Of a DNA stretch of 64,000 nt, positions 1 to 9,713 are shown in pieces. The DNA comes from an uncultured Opitutia bacterium. GTDB lineage: Bacteria > Verrucomicrobiota > Verrucomicrobiia > Opitutales > Opitutaceae. Position 1 is the stretch's first letter. Every line of letters starts with the position of its first letter. The stretch lies in NCBI GenBank assembly GCA_903881475.1, contig CAIRTK010000037.1:1-64000 (forward strand). Direction: 5' to 3'. Both the position numbers and the translations under genes were made by a program. The notes under the pieces are model-generated. The model was given only the letters and a program-made list of their open reading frames with translations, made no database searches and was not told the DNA's origin.

Positions 1-324
<324 letters not shown>

Positions 325-350
325 GCTTTTTTCCACAGCTTCAACCTTCA

Positions 351-381
351 AGAGCGGGCCCACCGGCCCGCTCTTTTTTTT
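351..381 (+). terminator. Intrinsic terminator after hppA
   Basis: A perfect 10-bp stem, AGAGCGGGCC at 351-360 pairing with GGCCCGCTCT at 365-374, has a CACC loop and is followed by a run of eight T. This is a textbook rho-independent terminator for the pyrophosphatase gene. Confidence 0.95.
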
Positions 382-405
382 GGGCCGGTTGCCTCTCACC
401 ATTCA

Positions 406-561
406 GTGGCAGCCGAGATCGCGAGGCTGGGTTTGGGTTGAATCGCCAAGACGCCAAGGCGCAAAGTTGGATCATAAAGATAAACGTAGAACTTGGCTTC
501 GACCTTCGCCGCCTCGCGTCTTTGCGATTATCAAACTCAGCCTCCTCACGTCGGCTGCTAC
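406..561. repeat. Nested intergenic inverted repeats (GTAGCAGCCG type around AATCGCCAAGACG type)
   Basis: The outer arms at 406-429 and 538-561 are imperfect inverse copies starting GTGGCAGCCGA and GTAGCAGCCGA and ending GAGGCTG. Inside them lies a second pair, 441-466 and 504-529, with the word CGCCAAGA repeated about every 8 nt. The outer type recurs at 10767 and 24239, the inner type at 20063. No gene is seen between 382 and 650; this element fills most of the gap. Confidence 0.8.
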
Positions 562-650
562 AAGGCCCGACCCCACGGCAAAAAGGACTGACACTTTTCA
601 TGCGTCATGAATAGTTTCCCAGCACGGACCGCCGCGTCCGTTCTCACCCT

Positions 651-2405
651 ATGAAACTCCTCCGCCTGTGCTGTCTCCTCGTCCTGCAGTCCGCCACCGT
701 TTTCGCCGCCGGCCCCTCGTTTGACACCTGGGTCGACACCTTTGCCGCCGACTGGATGCGGGCCAATCCCCAGGCCGCCACGGCCCAGCAGTACTTCACC
801 GGCCCCGAGCAGGACACCCTCGACCGCCAGCTCACCCCCATCACCCCGGAAGCCCGCGCCGCCCGCGTCGCGCTGGCAAAGCGGGGTCTCGCGGAACTCA
901 AACAGTTCGACCGCGCCCAGCTCGACGCCAGCCAGCGGATCTCCGCCGCCTCGCTCGCCTGGCAGCTCGATGACATCGTCCGCAGCGAGCCCTTCAACGA
1001 CTACAACTTCGTCTTCCAGCAGTTCAGCGGCCTCCAGGTCGGCCTCGTCAATTTCCTGAGCCAGACCCATCCCGTCCGCAACCGGCGCGACATCGAGAAC
1101 TATCTGGTCCGGCTGGCCCTCGTGCCCGCGCAGATGGACGAAGGCATTGCCCAGGCCAAGGACCGCGCCGCCCGCGGATTCCTGCCGCCCAAGTTCATCC
1201 TGACCTCCACGATCGCCCAATTCGACCGCTTCCTCACCGGCGGACCCGAGAAGAACGTGCTGGTGACCTCGCTCGACGAACGCGCCGCCAAGCTCAAGGA
1301 CCTTCCCGCCGCGGATCGCGCCAAATTCACCGCCGACGCCGAGAAAATCGTCCGCGAGGGCGTCATCCCCGCGTTCCGCCGGGCCGAAGCCCTGCTGCAG
1401 TCCCAGCTTCCACTGGCGACCGATGAGGCCGGCCTCTCCCGTTTTCCGGGTGGCGACCAGGCCTACGCCAACGCCCTCCACCATCTGACGACCACCGACC
1501 TGACCGCCGCGGAGGTCCACGCTCTCGGCCTCAAGGAAGTCGCGCGCATCGAGGCCGAGATGGACGGCCTCCTCCGTCAGCTCGGCTACGCCACCGGCTC
1601 CATCAAGGAACGCATGGAAAAACTCGATGCCGACACGCAACCGCCCGCCACGCCCGATCCGCGCCCCGCCCTGCTTGCCCGGTACGATGAAATCCTGCGC
1701 GATGCGGAAAAACGCGCCGCCCTCATGTTCGACCTCCGCCCGAAGGCCCCGGTGGTGGTGAAGCGCGAGCCGCCGTTCACCGAAAAAAGCGCCGCCGCCC
1801 ACTACACGCCGCCCGCCAAGGATGGCTCGCGGCCCGGTATCTTCTGGGCGCCGCTCCCCGGCCCGACCTTCGAGATCAATGAAATGCGCACGCTGGTTTA
1901 CCACGAGGCCGTGCCCGGCCATCACTTCCAGATCGCCCTGCAGTACGAGATGACCAAACTGCCGCGCTTCCGCCGCGACAGCGTGTTCGGCTTCATCTCC
2001 GCCCATGGCGAGGGCTGGGCGCTTTACGCCGAGAATCTCGCCGCCGAGTCCGGCTGGTATGACGGCGACCTGCGGGGCCACCTCGGCCAGCTGAACGACG
2101 AGCTGTTCCGCGCCCGCCGCCTCGTGGTGGACACCGGTCTCCACACAATGCACTGGACCCGCCAGCAGGCCATCGCCTACGGCATCAAGCCCTCCGAGGT
2201 GGAGCGCTACGTCGTCTGGCCCGGCCAGGCCTGCTCCTACAAGATCGGCATGCTCAAGATCCTCGAGCTGCGCGCGAAGGCCCGGACCGCCCTGGGCGAC
2301 AAGTTCTCGCTGAAGGAATTCCACAACGTCGTCCTGCGCGCCGGCAACGTGCCGCTCGCCGTGCTCGAACAGGTCATTGACGACTATATCGCCGCGACCC
2401 GCTGA
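651..2405 (+). CDS. DUF885 family protein, probable secreted metallopeptidase
   Basis: 584 residues, beginning with a clear signal peptide (hydrophobic residues 5-20, cleavage likely near the AAG at 19-22), so the product is probably periplasmic or outer-membrane associated. The DUF885 hallmark HEAVPGHH is at about residues 418-425, with GEGWALYAE about 40 residues on; together these resemble a zinc-peptidase HExxH-plus-Glu arrangement. Length and motif spacing suit the family. The substrate is unknown and the peptidase role is inferred from the motif. The gene stands alone between the repeat region and a convergent LysR gene. Confidence 0.9.
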   Translation: MKLLRLCCLLVLQSATVFAAGPSFDTWVDTFAADWMRANPQAATAQQYFTGPEQDTLDRQLTPITPEARAARVALAKRGLAELKQFDRAQLDASQRISAASLAWQLDDIVRSEPFNDYNFVFQQFSGLQVGLVNFLSQTHPVRNRRDIENYLVRLALVPAQMDEGIAQAKDRAARGFLPPKFILTSTIAQFDRFLTGGPEKNVLVTSLDERAAKLKDLPAADRAKFTADAEKIVREGVIPAFRRAEALLQSQLPLATDEAGLSRFPGGDQAYANALHHLTTTDLTAAEVHALGLKEVARIEAEMDGLLRQLGYATGSIKERMEKLDADTQPPATPDPRPALLARYDEILRDAEKRAALMFDLRPKAPVVVKREPPFTEKSAAAHYTPPAKDGSRPGIFWAPLPGPTFEINEMRTLVYHEAVPGHHFQIALQYEMTKLPRFRRDSVFGFISAHGEGWALYAENLAAESGWYDGDLRGHLGQLNDELFRARRLVVDTGLHTMHWTRQQAIAYGIKPSEVERYVVWPGQACSYKIGMLKILELRAKARTALGDKFSLKEFHNVVLRAGNVPLAVLEQVIDDYIAATR

Positions 2406-2423
2406 CGTCGGAAACCCGCGGGC

Positions 2424-3326
2424 TCACGCCAGCTTGTCCCCGCAGGCCAGGCCGGGCCACTGCTGCGCGACGTACCGCTGCGATTCCTCCAGCAACGCGC
2501 GGATGCGCGGCGTGGGCTCGCCGTTCCAGAGCGCGGCGATCTCGACGGCCTCGAAATCATCGAGCGGCAGCACCCGCACCCGGGGATGCCGCACGACTTC
2601 CGCGGCATTCACGCTCAGCCCGATGCCGTAGCCGTTGGCGACGTAGCGCGTGACCAGGTCCATCGAACTCGCCTCGATGGACTGCGGCCAGTCCACCTGC
2701 CGTTGCTGCAGCCCCTTGCGGAATAGCCGGCTCATCGCCTCGGTGTGCGGCAGGCAGATGAGCGGCTCCTCGATCCCGCCGCGGGCCCAGAGGTCGGCCG
2801 CGGACTTAATCCGCGACTGCCGGGGCACCAGCAGCACCAGCGGCATGCGGAGCAACCGGAGACAGCGCAGCCGCGCCGGCGGCTTGGCGTCAAGCGGGGT
2901 AATCGCGACATCGATCTCACGGTCGAGGAGCCATTTTTCCATCTCGGGCTGAAAGCCCGAGCGCAGTCCCAGCCGCAGCTTCGGCTCATGCCGGCGCAGC
3001 CGTTCGACCACCGCCGGCAGATAATCCCGCAACACCAGCTCCGAGGCACCGATGCGCAGGAGCGGCGCGGACTGTTTGCGCAGCCGTGCCGCCATGGCAT
3101 CGAGGTTCTCAAAGAACGGCCGGATGAATTCGAAGAGCTGTTCACCCGTCGCGGTGAGCTTGAACGGGCTCCGCTCGAAGAGCTTCGCGCCCAGGTCCTG
3201 CTCCAGCAGGAGGATCTGGCTGCTGACCGCCGGCTGCTGGATGCCATACGGCATGCTGCGCACCGCGCGGCTGATCCCGCCATGCCGGGCGACGTAGTAG
3301 AACAGTTCCAAATGGTGGATGTTCAT
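2424..3326 (-). CDS. LysR-family transcriptional regulator
   Basis: 300 residues from the ATG at 3326, which places the winged helix-turn-helix at residues 4-62 (MNIHHLELFYYVARHGGISR, then QQPAVSSQILLLEQDLG), as is usual for LysR proteins. The rest is a periplasmic-binding-protein-like effector domain. A longer open frame to 3530 would add about 68 residues with no LysR similarity, so I reject it. It is divergent from the lplT-aas pair, and LysR proteins often control the divergent neighbour. The effector is not visible from sequence. Confidence 0.92.
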   Translation of the reverse strand: MNIHHLELFYYVARHGGISRAVRSMPYGIQQPAVSSQILLLEQDLGAKLFERSPFKLTATGEQLFEFIRPFFENLDAMAARLRKQSAPLLRIGASELVLRDYLPAVVERLRRHEPKLRLGLRSGFQPEMEKWLLDREIDVAITPLDAKPPARLRCLRLLRMPLVLLVPRQSRIKSAADLWARGGIEEPLICLPHTEAMSRLFRKGLQQRQVDWPQSIEASSMDLVTRYVANGYGIGLSVNAAEVVRHPRVRVLPLDDFEAVEIAALWNGEPTPRIRALLEESQRYVAQQWPGLACGDKLA

Positions 3327-3582
3327 GGTCAGGTCCCGACGCTGCAAGGGGGCCGGCGGGAGGCAATGTAGTTTCAGGCGGCGGATCCGCGGGATGGCCT
3401 TGCCCTCCTTGCCCCTCTCCATCGTGGGTTTACCAGCCGGCAGGCCGGCCCATACTTTGCCTTGTTCGCGATGAAATAGCCGCCAGCGTTGGGTCATTGC
3501 CCCACTGAATGGATCCATTCGGTTTATCAATTAACGGTCCGGCCGCTGACCCGCTATGCTGGCCCGCGAAATCCACCCACTG

Positions 3583-4839
3583 ATGAAGTCGAACCGTAAC
3601 TATCCCCTCCTGCTCGCCGGCCAGTTTCTCAGCGCGCTCGGCGACAACGCCATCCTCGCCGTCATCGTCGGCCAGCTCACCTACCTGCAGAAGGCGGGCA
3701 CCATCACCGCGACCGAGCTGCGCACCCGGAACACGGTCTACACAAGCCTGCTCTTCGTACCCTACGTGCTGCTCGCACCACTCGCCGGCTATCTGAACGA
3801 CCGCTACGCGAAGACCAAGTGGCTCGTCGGCGGCAACGCCCTCAAGCTGGCCGGCACCGCGGTCTGCGCGCTCAGCGTCGGATACGGGCCGACCTGGCAG
3901 GGCGTCGGCTACTTCATCGTCGGCATCGGCGCGTGCTTCTACGGCCCGGCCAAATACGGCATCCTGCCCGAGATCCTCCCGCGCAACAGGCTCGTGAAGG
4001 CCAACGGCATGGTCGAGCTGCTCACACTCGTCGCCATCCTTGGCGGGGCGATCGCGGGCTCCGTGCTGGCCGACACCTTCAAGGACCGGGTGCTGGTTTC
4101 CTACACCGTCGTCACCGGCATCTTCGGCGCGGCCCTGCTGCTGAATTTCCTCATGGCCACCACGCCGCACAAGCCGGACATCCGGCTCTCGGCCAGCGTC
4201 GCCGCCTTCGGCGGGCACCTCCGCGACCTGCTCACCGCGCCGCGCCTCTGCCGCGTGCTCATCGGCACCGCACTGTTCTGGGTTTGCGGCGCCGCCATGA
4301 AGATCAATTTCCAGCCCTGGGGCCTCGACGTGCTCCACCTGCCCGACAACACCCAGATCGCCCTGCTCGGCCTGTGGCTCAGCGTCGGCGTCATGGGCGG
4401 CAGCATCCTCGCGGGCCAGCTCCACCAGGTCGGCGACCTGCGCCGCACACAGGCCTACGGCTTCGCCCTGGCCGCCATGCTGGCCCTGCTTTATTCCGTC
4501 AACTCGCTCGCCTTCTGGCTCCACCCGGTCGTGCAGGCCGGGCCGCTTCGCCTGGTCGTGCCGGTCGTGCTGCTCCTGGTCGCCACCGGCGTCACGGCCG
4601 GCCTCTTCCTCATCCCCCTCAATGCCGCGCTGCAGGCCGAGTCCGATCCCGAGAAACTCGGCAAGACCATCGCCGTGCAGAATCTCGGTGACAACCTCGG
4701 CATGCTGACCGCCGGCGTCTACGTGTTCGCCAGCGTGAAGGCCGGGCTCAGCTCCAGCGGCGTGTTCCTCGGCCTCGCCATCGGCGTCACCACCCTCGTG
4801 GCCTGGCTGCGGTTCGCCGGCCGGAAGTCCTCCGCCTGA
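3583..4839 (+). CDS. lplT: MFS-type lysophospholipid transporter, LplT-like
   Basis: About 418 residues with some 11-12 hydrophobic helices. The N-terminus MKSNRNYPLLLAGQFLSALG followed by DNA is the LplT/MFS signature. LplT flips lysophosphatidylethanolamine and related lysolipids inward across the inner membrane. The Aas homologue starts 13 bases after the stop, the same functional pairing as in enterobacteria, which supports the call. An in-frame ATG at 3556 would add nine residues; I chose 3583 because it starts right at the conserved region. Neither start has a clear ribosome site. Confidence 0.85.
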   Translation: MKSNRNYPLLLAGQFLSALGDNAILAVIVGQLTYLQKAGTITATELRTRNTVYTSLLFVPYVLLAPLAGYLNDRYAKTKWLVGGNALKLAGTAVCALSVGYGPTWQGVGYFIVGIGACFYGPAKYGILPEILPRNRLVKANGMVELLTLVAILGGAIAGSVLADTFKDRVLVSYTVVTGIFGAALLLNFLMATTPHKPDIRLSASVAAFGGHLRDLLTAPRLCRVLIGTALFWVCGAAMKINFQPWGLDVLHLPDNTQIALLGLWLSVGVMGGSILAGQLHQVGDLRRTQAYGFALAAMLALLYSVNSLAFWLHPVVQAGPLRLVVPVVLLLVATGVTAGLFLIPLNAALQAESDPEKLGKTIAVQNLGDNLGMLTAGVYVFASVKAGLSSSGVFLGLAIGVTTLVAWLRFAGRKSSA

Positions 4840-4852
4840 TCCCTACCCCCCG

Positions 4853-6991
4853 ATGAAAACCCTGCTCCGCCTGCTCGTCCGGCTCTGCTTCCGGTTCCGC
4901 GCCTACGGGATCGAGGCGCTCTCCACCCCCGGCCCGGTGCTGCTCGTGCCCAACCACGTCTCCTGGCTCGACTGGCTTTACCTCGGCGTGCTGCTCGATG
5001 ACGACTGGAAGTTTGTCACTTCCTCGACCACCGCCCGGACCAGCTGGATTCACCGGAAGATGATGGTCAACCGCCGCACCTTCCCCATCGACAATTCCTC
5101 GCCCTACGCCGTGCGCGACATGGCGGATTACCTGGAAAAGGGCGGCCGGCTCGTGCTGTTTGCCGAGGGTCGGATCACCCTCACGGGCAGCCTGATGAAG
5201 GTCTTCGACGGCACGGGGTTCCTCATCCGCAAGACCAACGCCAAGGTCATCACCTGCTATCTGCGCGGCGCCAGCCGGAGCCGCTTCGTGAAGCATGCGG
5301 GCTGGCGCCGCTGGTTTCCGCGGGTGTCGGCCCACTTCAGCGCACCGCTGCCCGCGCCGGTTTTTCCGGATGTTTCCAACACGCTGGCCCGGCAGAAGGT
5401 CACCGGCTGGCTGCGCGACCGCATGGTCTTGCAGCAGTTCGACGTCGAGATGGAGCACGGTCCGCGCCATGTCCTGGCCGCCATCGCCGAGACCGCCGCC
5501 AACATCCCCGGCCGCATCGCCCTGGAGGATGTCACCTTCCAGCCGCTGACCTACCGCCGCCTGCTGGTCGGGGTCGACCTGCTGGCGCGCGAGTGGCGCC
5601 GGCGACTCGGCCCGGGAATCGGCGAACGCGTCGGCGTGCTTCTGCCGAATGTGAACGGCCAGCCGCTCACCCTGCTCAGCCTGTGGGCCGCGCAAAAGGT
5701 GCCGGCGATGCTTAATTTCTCCACGGGCATCCCCGTCATGCTGCAGTGCGCCCAGCTCGCGGACCTGACGCACATCATCACGTCCCGCCAGTTCCTGGAA
5801 AAGGCCCGCCTCAATCCTGCCCCGCTGGAGGAAGCAGGGATCAAGCTCATCCACCTGGAGGACATTCGCCCGGGCATTTCCGGCTTCGCGAAATTCACCG
5901 CCCTACTGCGGCAGTCCCTGGCCCCCGGCGCCGCACTCCGCGACACCCCGCTCTCGCCGGACGAGACCGCCGTGATCCTGTTCACCAGCGGATCGGAAGG
6001 CATGCCGAAGGGCGTCGCCCTTACCCACCACAACCTGCTCGCCAATGTCCGGCAGGCCATTGCCGTGATCGATGTCACGGATGACGACCGCTTCTTCAAC
6101 GCCCTGCCGCTGTTCCACAGCTTCGGCCTGCTGGGCGGCACGCTGTTCCCGCTGATCCGCGGGTGCTACACGTTTCTCTATCCGTCGCCGCTGCACTACC
6201 GGGTCGTGCCCACCCTGGTCTACGACCGCGCCTGCACCGTGCTGCTGGGCACCAACACCTTTCTCAACGGCTATGCGCGCAAGGCCCATCCCTACGACTT
6301 CACCACCCTGCGCTACCTCATCGCAGGAGCGGAGAAGGTGCAGACCGCCACACTCGAGACCTGGGCGCGCAGGTTCGGCGTGCGCATCCTCGAGGGCTAC
6401 GGCGCCACCGAATGCAGCCCGATCATCAGCCTCAACACCCGCATGGACCCAAGCGTCGGTTCCGCCGGCCGGCTGGTGCCCGGACTCGAGCACCGGCTCG
6501 AGCCGGTCGAGGGCGTCGAGGATGGCGGCCGGCTGTTCGTGCGCGGCCCGAATGTCATGAAGGGCTACCTCAATGCCGACGCCGACCAGAAATTCCAGGC
6601 GCTCGGCGGCTGGTATGACACCGGCGACATCGTGCATGTGGACGACAACGGCTTCCTCCACATCCGCGGCCGGATGAAACGCTTCGCGAAGGTCAGCGGC
6701 GAAATGGTCAGCCTGACCGCGGTCGAGGACGCCCTCGCCGGTGCCTTTCCCCAGTTTGGCCTCCGCTGCCAGGTGGCGGTGATCGCCCGGCCCGACGAGG
6801 ACAAGGGCGAGAAACTCATCGCCGTCACCAACGAGGGCCGCCTGCAGCTCGCCGACGTTCGCGCCGCCATCCGGGCCAAGGGCCTGAGCAATCTCTGCGC
6901 CCCGCGCGAGCTCAAGGTCGTCAATTCCATCCCCAAGCTCGGCACCGGCAAAACCAATCACCGCGAATTGGAGAAACTGATCGCCGCCTGA
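4853..6991 (+). CDS. aas: Bifunctional 2-acylglycerophosphoethanolamine acyltransferase / acyl-ACP synthetase
   Basis: 712 residues, close to the 719 of E. coli Aas. The N-terminal third is a PlsC-type acyltransferase with the HX4D motif NHVSWLDWL (His35, Asp40). The remainder is an AMP-forming acyl-ligase with P-loop FTSGSEGMPKG at 377-387, an EGYGATECSP motif and the late YDTGD motif. It activates a fatty acid on ACP and transfers it to imported lysophospholipid, so with LplT it forms a phospholipid repair cycle at the inner membrane. It is co-directional and 13 nt downstream of lplT, almost certainly in one operon. Confidence 0.92.
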   Translation: MKTLLRLLVRLCFRFRAYGIEALSTPGPVLLVPNHVSWLDWLYLGVLLDDDWKFVTSSTTARTSWIHRKMMVNRRTFPIDNSSPYAVRDMADYLEKGGRLVLFAEGRITLTGSLMKVFDGTGFLIRKTNAKVITCYLRGASRSRFVKHAGWRRWFPRVSAHFSAPLPAPVFPDVSNTLARQKVTGWLRDRMVLQQFDVEMEHGPRHVLAAIAETAANIPGRIALEDVTFQPLTYRRLLVGVDLLAREWRRRLGPGIGERVGVLLPNVNGQPLTLLSLWAAQKVPAMLNFSTGIPVMLQCAQLADLTHIITSRQFLEKARLNPAPLEEAGIKLIHLEDIRPGISGFAKFTALLRQSLAPGAALRDTPLSPDETAVILFTSGSEGMPKGVALTHHNLLANVRQAIAVIDVTDDDRFFNALPLFHSFGLLGGTLFPLIRGCYTFLYPSPLHYRVVPTLVYDRACTVLLGTNTFLNGYARKAHPYDFTTLRYLIAGAEKVQTATLETWARRFGVRILEGYGATECSPIISLNTRMDPSVGSAGRLVPGLEHRLEPVEGVEDGGRLFVRGPNVMKGYLNADADQKFQALGGWYDTGDIVHVDDNGFLHIRGRMKRFAKVSGEMVSLTAVEDALAGAFPQFGLRCQVAVIARPDEDKGEKLIAVTNEGRLQLADVRAAIRAKGLSNLCAPRELKVVNSIPKLGTGKTNHRELEKLIAA

Positions 6992-7010
6992 GCGCAGCCG
7001 GCTTGACCGG

Positions 7011-8078
7011 TCACGCCTTGCGCGCGTGCCACGCTTTGAGCACGGCAGCTTCGCGCTCAGCCGTGATCCCCGATTTCAGCTTTGCCCGGCGCGCCTCCGG
7101 CTGGGCATTGAACCAAGCCAGCGTGTCCGCGGCCGTCACCGCCAGCGGACGAAACGTCAGCCCGGCCTTCACCGCCTTCGCGGAATTCACGCGCATGAAT
7201 CCCGCGAAGGCGCCGGTGCCCGGCACCCAGGCGGGCAGATCGCTCCATATCGCGACGTGCTGCGCCTCCAAAAACGGGGTGTCCGTGAATGTGAGGGTCG
7301 CGCCCGCCGTGGTCACAGCCCGGATGCCCTCCAGCATCGCGCCCACCGTGAGCCCGTGCTCCGGACCCGCGACATTGAAAATGCCCAGCGTCCTCTGCTC
7401 CGCCACGCGGATCGTCCATTCGGCCAGGTCACGCGCATCAATGATCTGCACCGGGTCTGCGGCTGGCGGCGCCAGAGCCTCGCCACCGCGCGCCAGCCGC
7501 ACCGGCCAATAAGTAAAGCGATCCGTCTCGTCACCCGGCCCGACGATCAACGTCGGCCGGATGACGGTCGTGCAGCCGGGGAACTGCTTTTCCGCCTCCT
7601 GCTCGCACACCGCCTTCAGCGGGCCGTACAGGCTCATGTCCGCCTGCAGCGTCGCGCGCGTTTCAGCCATGGCATCGCGCCCGGCATAGGCGGCGACCGG
7701 CGCCGCTTCGTCCTGCCCCGGTTGGCTTTTGTCCGCCAAAACTGAAATCGTCGATATGAACACATAGTGCTGCACCCTTCCCGCCAGCACGCGGCCCGCA
7801 TCGCGCACCCAGCCCGGCAGACTCGTCGGATTGTCGATGCACACGTCCCACTCCCGGCCCAGCAGGGCCTTCAGGTCGCCCGTGTCCCGGTCACCGGTGA
7901 GCACCTCCACCCCCGCCGGCCCGCCCAACGGCCGCCGGCCACGGTTGAACAGCGTGACCGCATGCCCGCGCGCCAGCGCATAGCTGACCTGATGCGGCCC
8001 CGTGAACCCGGTACCGCCTAGGATCAGGATCCGCAAGGGACGCGCCGCGCGGCCAACAATAGATGGGCGATCAGCCAT
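7011..8078 (-). CDS. NAD-dependent epimerase/dehydratase family protein (extended SDR)
   Basis: 355 residues from the ATG at 8078. The Rossmann signature LILGGTGFTGPH lies near residue 19, followed by LFNRGRRP, which suggests NADP preference because of the arginines after beta-2. The rest follows the NAD-dependent epimerase fold, but the canonical YxxxK is not obvious: the equivalent stretch reads YGPLKAVCE, which keeps Tyr and Lys four apart. The substrate is unknown. An upstream in-frame start at 8114 is possible. It converges on aas with a 19-base gap. Confidence 0.85.
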   Translation of the reverse strand: MADRPSIVGRAARPLRILILGGTGFTGPHQVSYALARGHAVTLFNRGRRPLGGPAGVEVLTGDRDTGDLKALLGREWDVCIDNPTSLPGWVRDAGRVLAGRVQHYVFISTISVLADKSQPGQDEAAPVAAYAGRDAMAETRATLQADMSLYGPLKAVCEQEAEKQFPGCTTVIRPTLIVGPGDETDRFTYWPVRLARGGEALAPPAADPVQIIDARDLAEWTIRVAEQRTLGIFNVAGPEHGLTVGAMLEGIRAVTTAGATLTFTDTPFLEAQHVAIWSDLPAWVPGTGAFAGFMRVNSAKAVKAGLTFRPLAVTAADTLAWFNAQPEARRAKLKSGITAEREAAVLKAWHARKA

Positions 8079-8118
8079 GGGGCCAGCTTGGGCTGTTCGC
8101 ACGGGTTCATCCAAACCA

Positions 8119-8298
8119 TTTAACCACGGATTTCACGGATGACACGGATGGGGAATCCCAAACCATCGATCCTTTTTACAGGAGGCAACTGAGGAAACCC
8201 AGAGAGCCGATTCTCTCTGCTCCGTTCCCTCCGTTTCCTCCTCTAAAATGCCCGGGGATTGCTGCCCGGATCTCCGATCCGTGAAATCCGTGGTCAAA
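8119..8298. repeat. Nested intergenic inverted repeats (TTAACCACGGATTTC type around TTTTACAGGAGG type)
   Basis: The outer arms at 8119-8149 and 8270-8298 read TTTAACCACGGATTTCACGG and its near inverse. The left arm holds three CACGGAT words exactly 9 nt apart. Within the loop, 8173-8206 pairs with 8213-8249 (TTTTTACAGGAGG against TTTTAGAGGAGG, with AAC and GGAG words about every 9 nt). One family therefore sits inside another. It occupies most of the spacer between the epimerase and aminotransferase genes. Confidence 0.82.
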
Positions 8299-8353
8299 GT
8301 ATCTGGAGTCCTTGTCGGACTATCATCCCGTCATCCGGCCGCCGAAGTGAAAC

Positions 8354-9496
8354 TCACCCCAGCACCTTCCGCAGCGCCGCCCGCGCCAGTTCGTTCTCCT
8401 CCGGCAGCCCGATCGAAATGCGCGCCCAGTCGAGCATCGGCGGAAATGGCCGCGCAATCACCACGCTCTCCGCCAGCATCCCGGCATAGACTTCCTTGTG
8501 CGGCCGGCCCGTCTGGAAAAACACGAAGTTGGTCTGCGACACCGCGTACCGCTTGCCCAGCTGATCGAGCAGCGCGAGCAGCTTCGCCCGTTCCGCGACA
8601 ATCTTGGCCCGCGTCGCGGCCACGTAGCCCGCATCCCTCAGGCTGGCCACCGCCCCGGCGATGCCCGGTCCCGTCAGCGTGCCCAGCCCGTAGTTGCGCA
8701 GCTCGGCGGCGAACTTGGCGTTCGTGACGCCATAACCGATGCGCAGGCCGGCCAGGCCGTACACCTTGGAAAAGGTCCGCGCCACCATTAGGTTGCGGTG
8801 CTCGTTCACGAGTCCGACCACTGTGCGGCCGGCATAGTCGTCGGCCACGTCGAGATACGCCTCGTCCACGAACACGAACGTCTTCTGCGAGACGCTCTTC
8901 ACGAATTCCTTCAGCGCCGCGGAATCAACCGCCGTGCTGGTCGGGTTGTGCGGGTTGGCGATGTACACGACCGAGGTCTGCGCAGTGACCTTCGCCGCCA
9001 TCGCGTCCAGGTCGCTCTCCAGCTTCGCATTGAGCGGCACCGGCACGGCCTTGCCTCCGGCGGTTTCCGCGGCCCGCACCAGCTGCACGTAACCCGGCGA
9101 GGCATGGATCACCTCGCCCTTCAGGAGCCCGAAAAACATGCCGACGGTCTCGAGGATTTCGCCGGAACCGACGCCCAGCACGATCTGCTCGGGGGCGACG
9201 CCTTCCTTTTTCGCGATCAGCCCGATCAGTTCGTTCAGCTCCCCAAAGGGATAGCGCGGCGCCTTCCCCGAAGTCAGGTTGTGCAGCATCGCCTCGAGCG
9301 CCGCAGGCGAGGGGCCAAAGGGATTCTCGTTGAGCGAGAGCCGCGCCTTTGCCGGCGTCGCCGCGGCCAGCCGCTCGGCCGAGACCTGGGCCCGCATCTC
9401 GTCGTTCAGGAACCGGGACGACAGCGTGAGCCCCGCGAGGGCGGCTCCACTGGAAATGAGCCACTGGCGGCGGCTGAGGGGATTGGTGACAGGCAT
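8354..9496 (-). CDS. Tat-signal PLP-dependent aminotransferase (HisC-like fold)
   Basis: 380 residues. The N-terminus has SRRQWLISSGAALAGL at residues 8-23, a good twin-arginine signal, then a class I/II aminotransferase domain with LSLNENPFGPSP, GVGSGEILE, NPHNPTS and the lysine motif FSKVYGLAGLRIGYG, whose Lys should bind PLP. The fold and motifs match histidinol-phosphate aminotransferase relatives, but the export signal argues against a role in histidine synthesis. Tat export fits a protein that binds its cofactor before export. The periplasmic substrate is unknown. It stands alone. Confidence 0.88.
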   Translation of the reverse strand: MPVTNPLSRRQWLISSGAALAGLTLSSRFLNDEMRAQVSAERLAAATPAKARLSLNENPFGPSPAALEAMLHNLTSGKAPRYPFGELNELIGLIAKKEGVAPEQIVLGVGSGEILETVGMFFGLLKGEVIHASPGYVQLVRAAETAGGKAVPVPLNAKLESDLDAMAAKVTAQTSVVYIANPHNPTSTAVDSAALKEFVKSVSQKTFVFVDEAYLDVADDYAGRTVVGLVNEHRNLMVARTFSKVYGLAGLRIGYGVTNAKFAAELRNYGLGTLTGPGIAGAVASLRDAGYVAATRAKIVAERAKLLALLDQLGKRYAVSQTNFVFFQTGRPHKEVYAGMLAESVVIARPFPPMLDWARISIGLPEENELARAALRKVLG

Positions 9497-9657
9497 AAAC
9501 GGTGGGGTTGGATGTTCTATGAAAGCTCAAGGCGTGCCGCCCGCGCTCGGTTGCATGCTCTTTCTATGGCTGCCCAAACTCTCCACGCAAGCGGGCAACT
9601 CGTTTCCTTGACCGGGCATTTGCTCCTCCGCCCCACTCCTGCCATGGTCCCGCCTCC

Positions 9658-9692
9658 TTTCCGCGCTTCCGTTCTTCTGCGCTTCCGCGATA
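9658..9692. repeat. Single arm of a dispersed repeat (CCGCGCTTCC type)
   Basis: The stretch resembles the right arm of the inverted repeat at 22272-22297 (CTTCCGCGAT ending). I find no good left arm nearby, so it may be a decayed copy. Otherwise I see nothing in the 217-base spacer 9497-9713. Confidence 0.4.
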
Positions 9693-9713
9693 AAATCCTC
9701 CCACTCCCTCCCC

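Noticed and set aside
558-2324. 588-codon minus-strand open frame opposite the DUF885 gene
   Set aside because: The plus strand has a signal peptide and the DUF885 motif. The antisense product is Gly/Ala/Glu-rich with no domain.
3327-3530. N-terminal extension of the LysR gene
   Set aside because: The residues do not resemble LysR proteins, whose helix-turn-helix begins within a few residues of the chosen ATG, and the stretch is the divergent promoter region.
8354-9496. Calling the aminotransferase hisC
   Set aside because: The Tat signal and the lack of any histidine gene nearby argue against a role in histidine synthesis.
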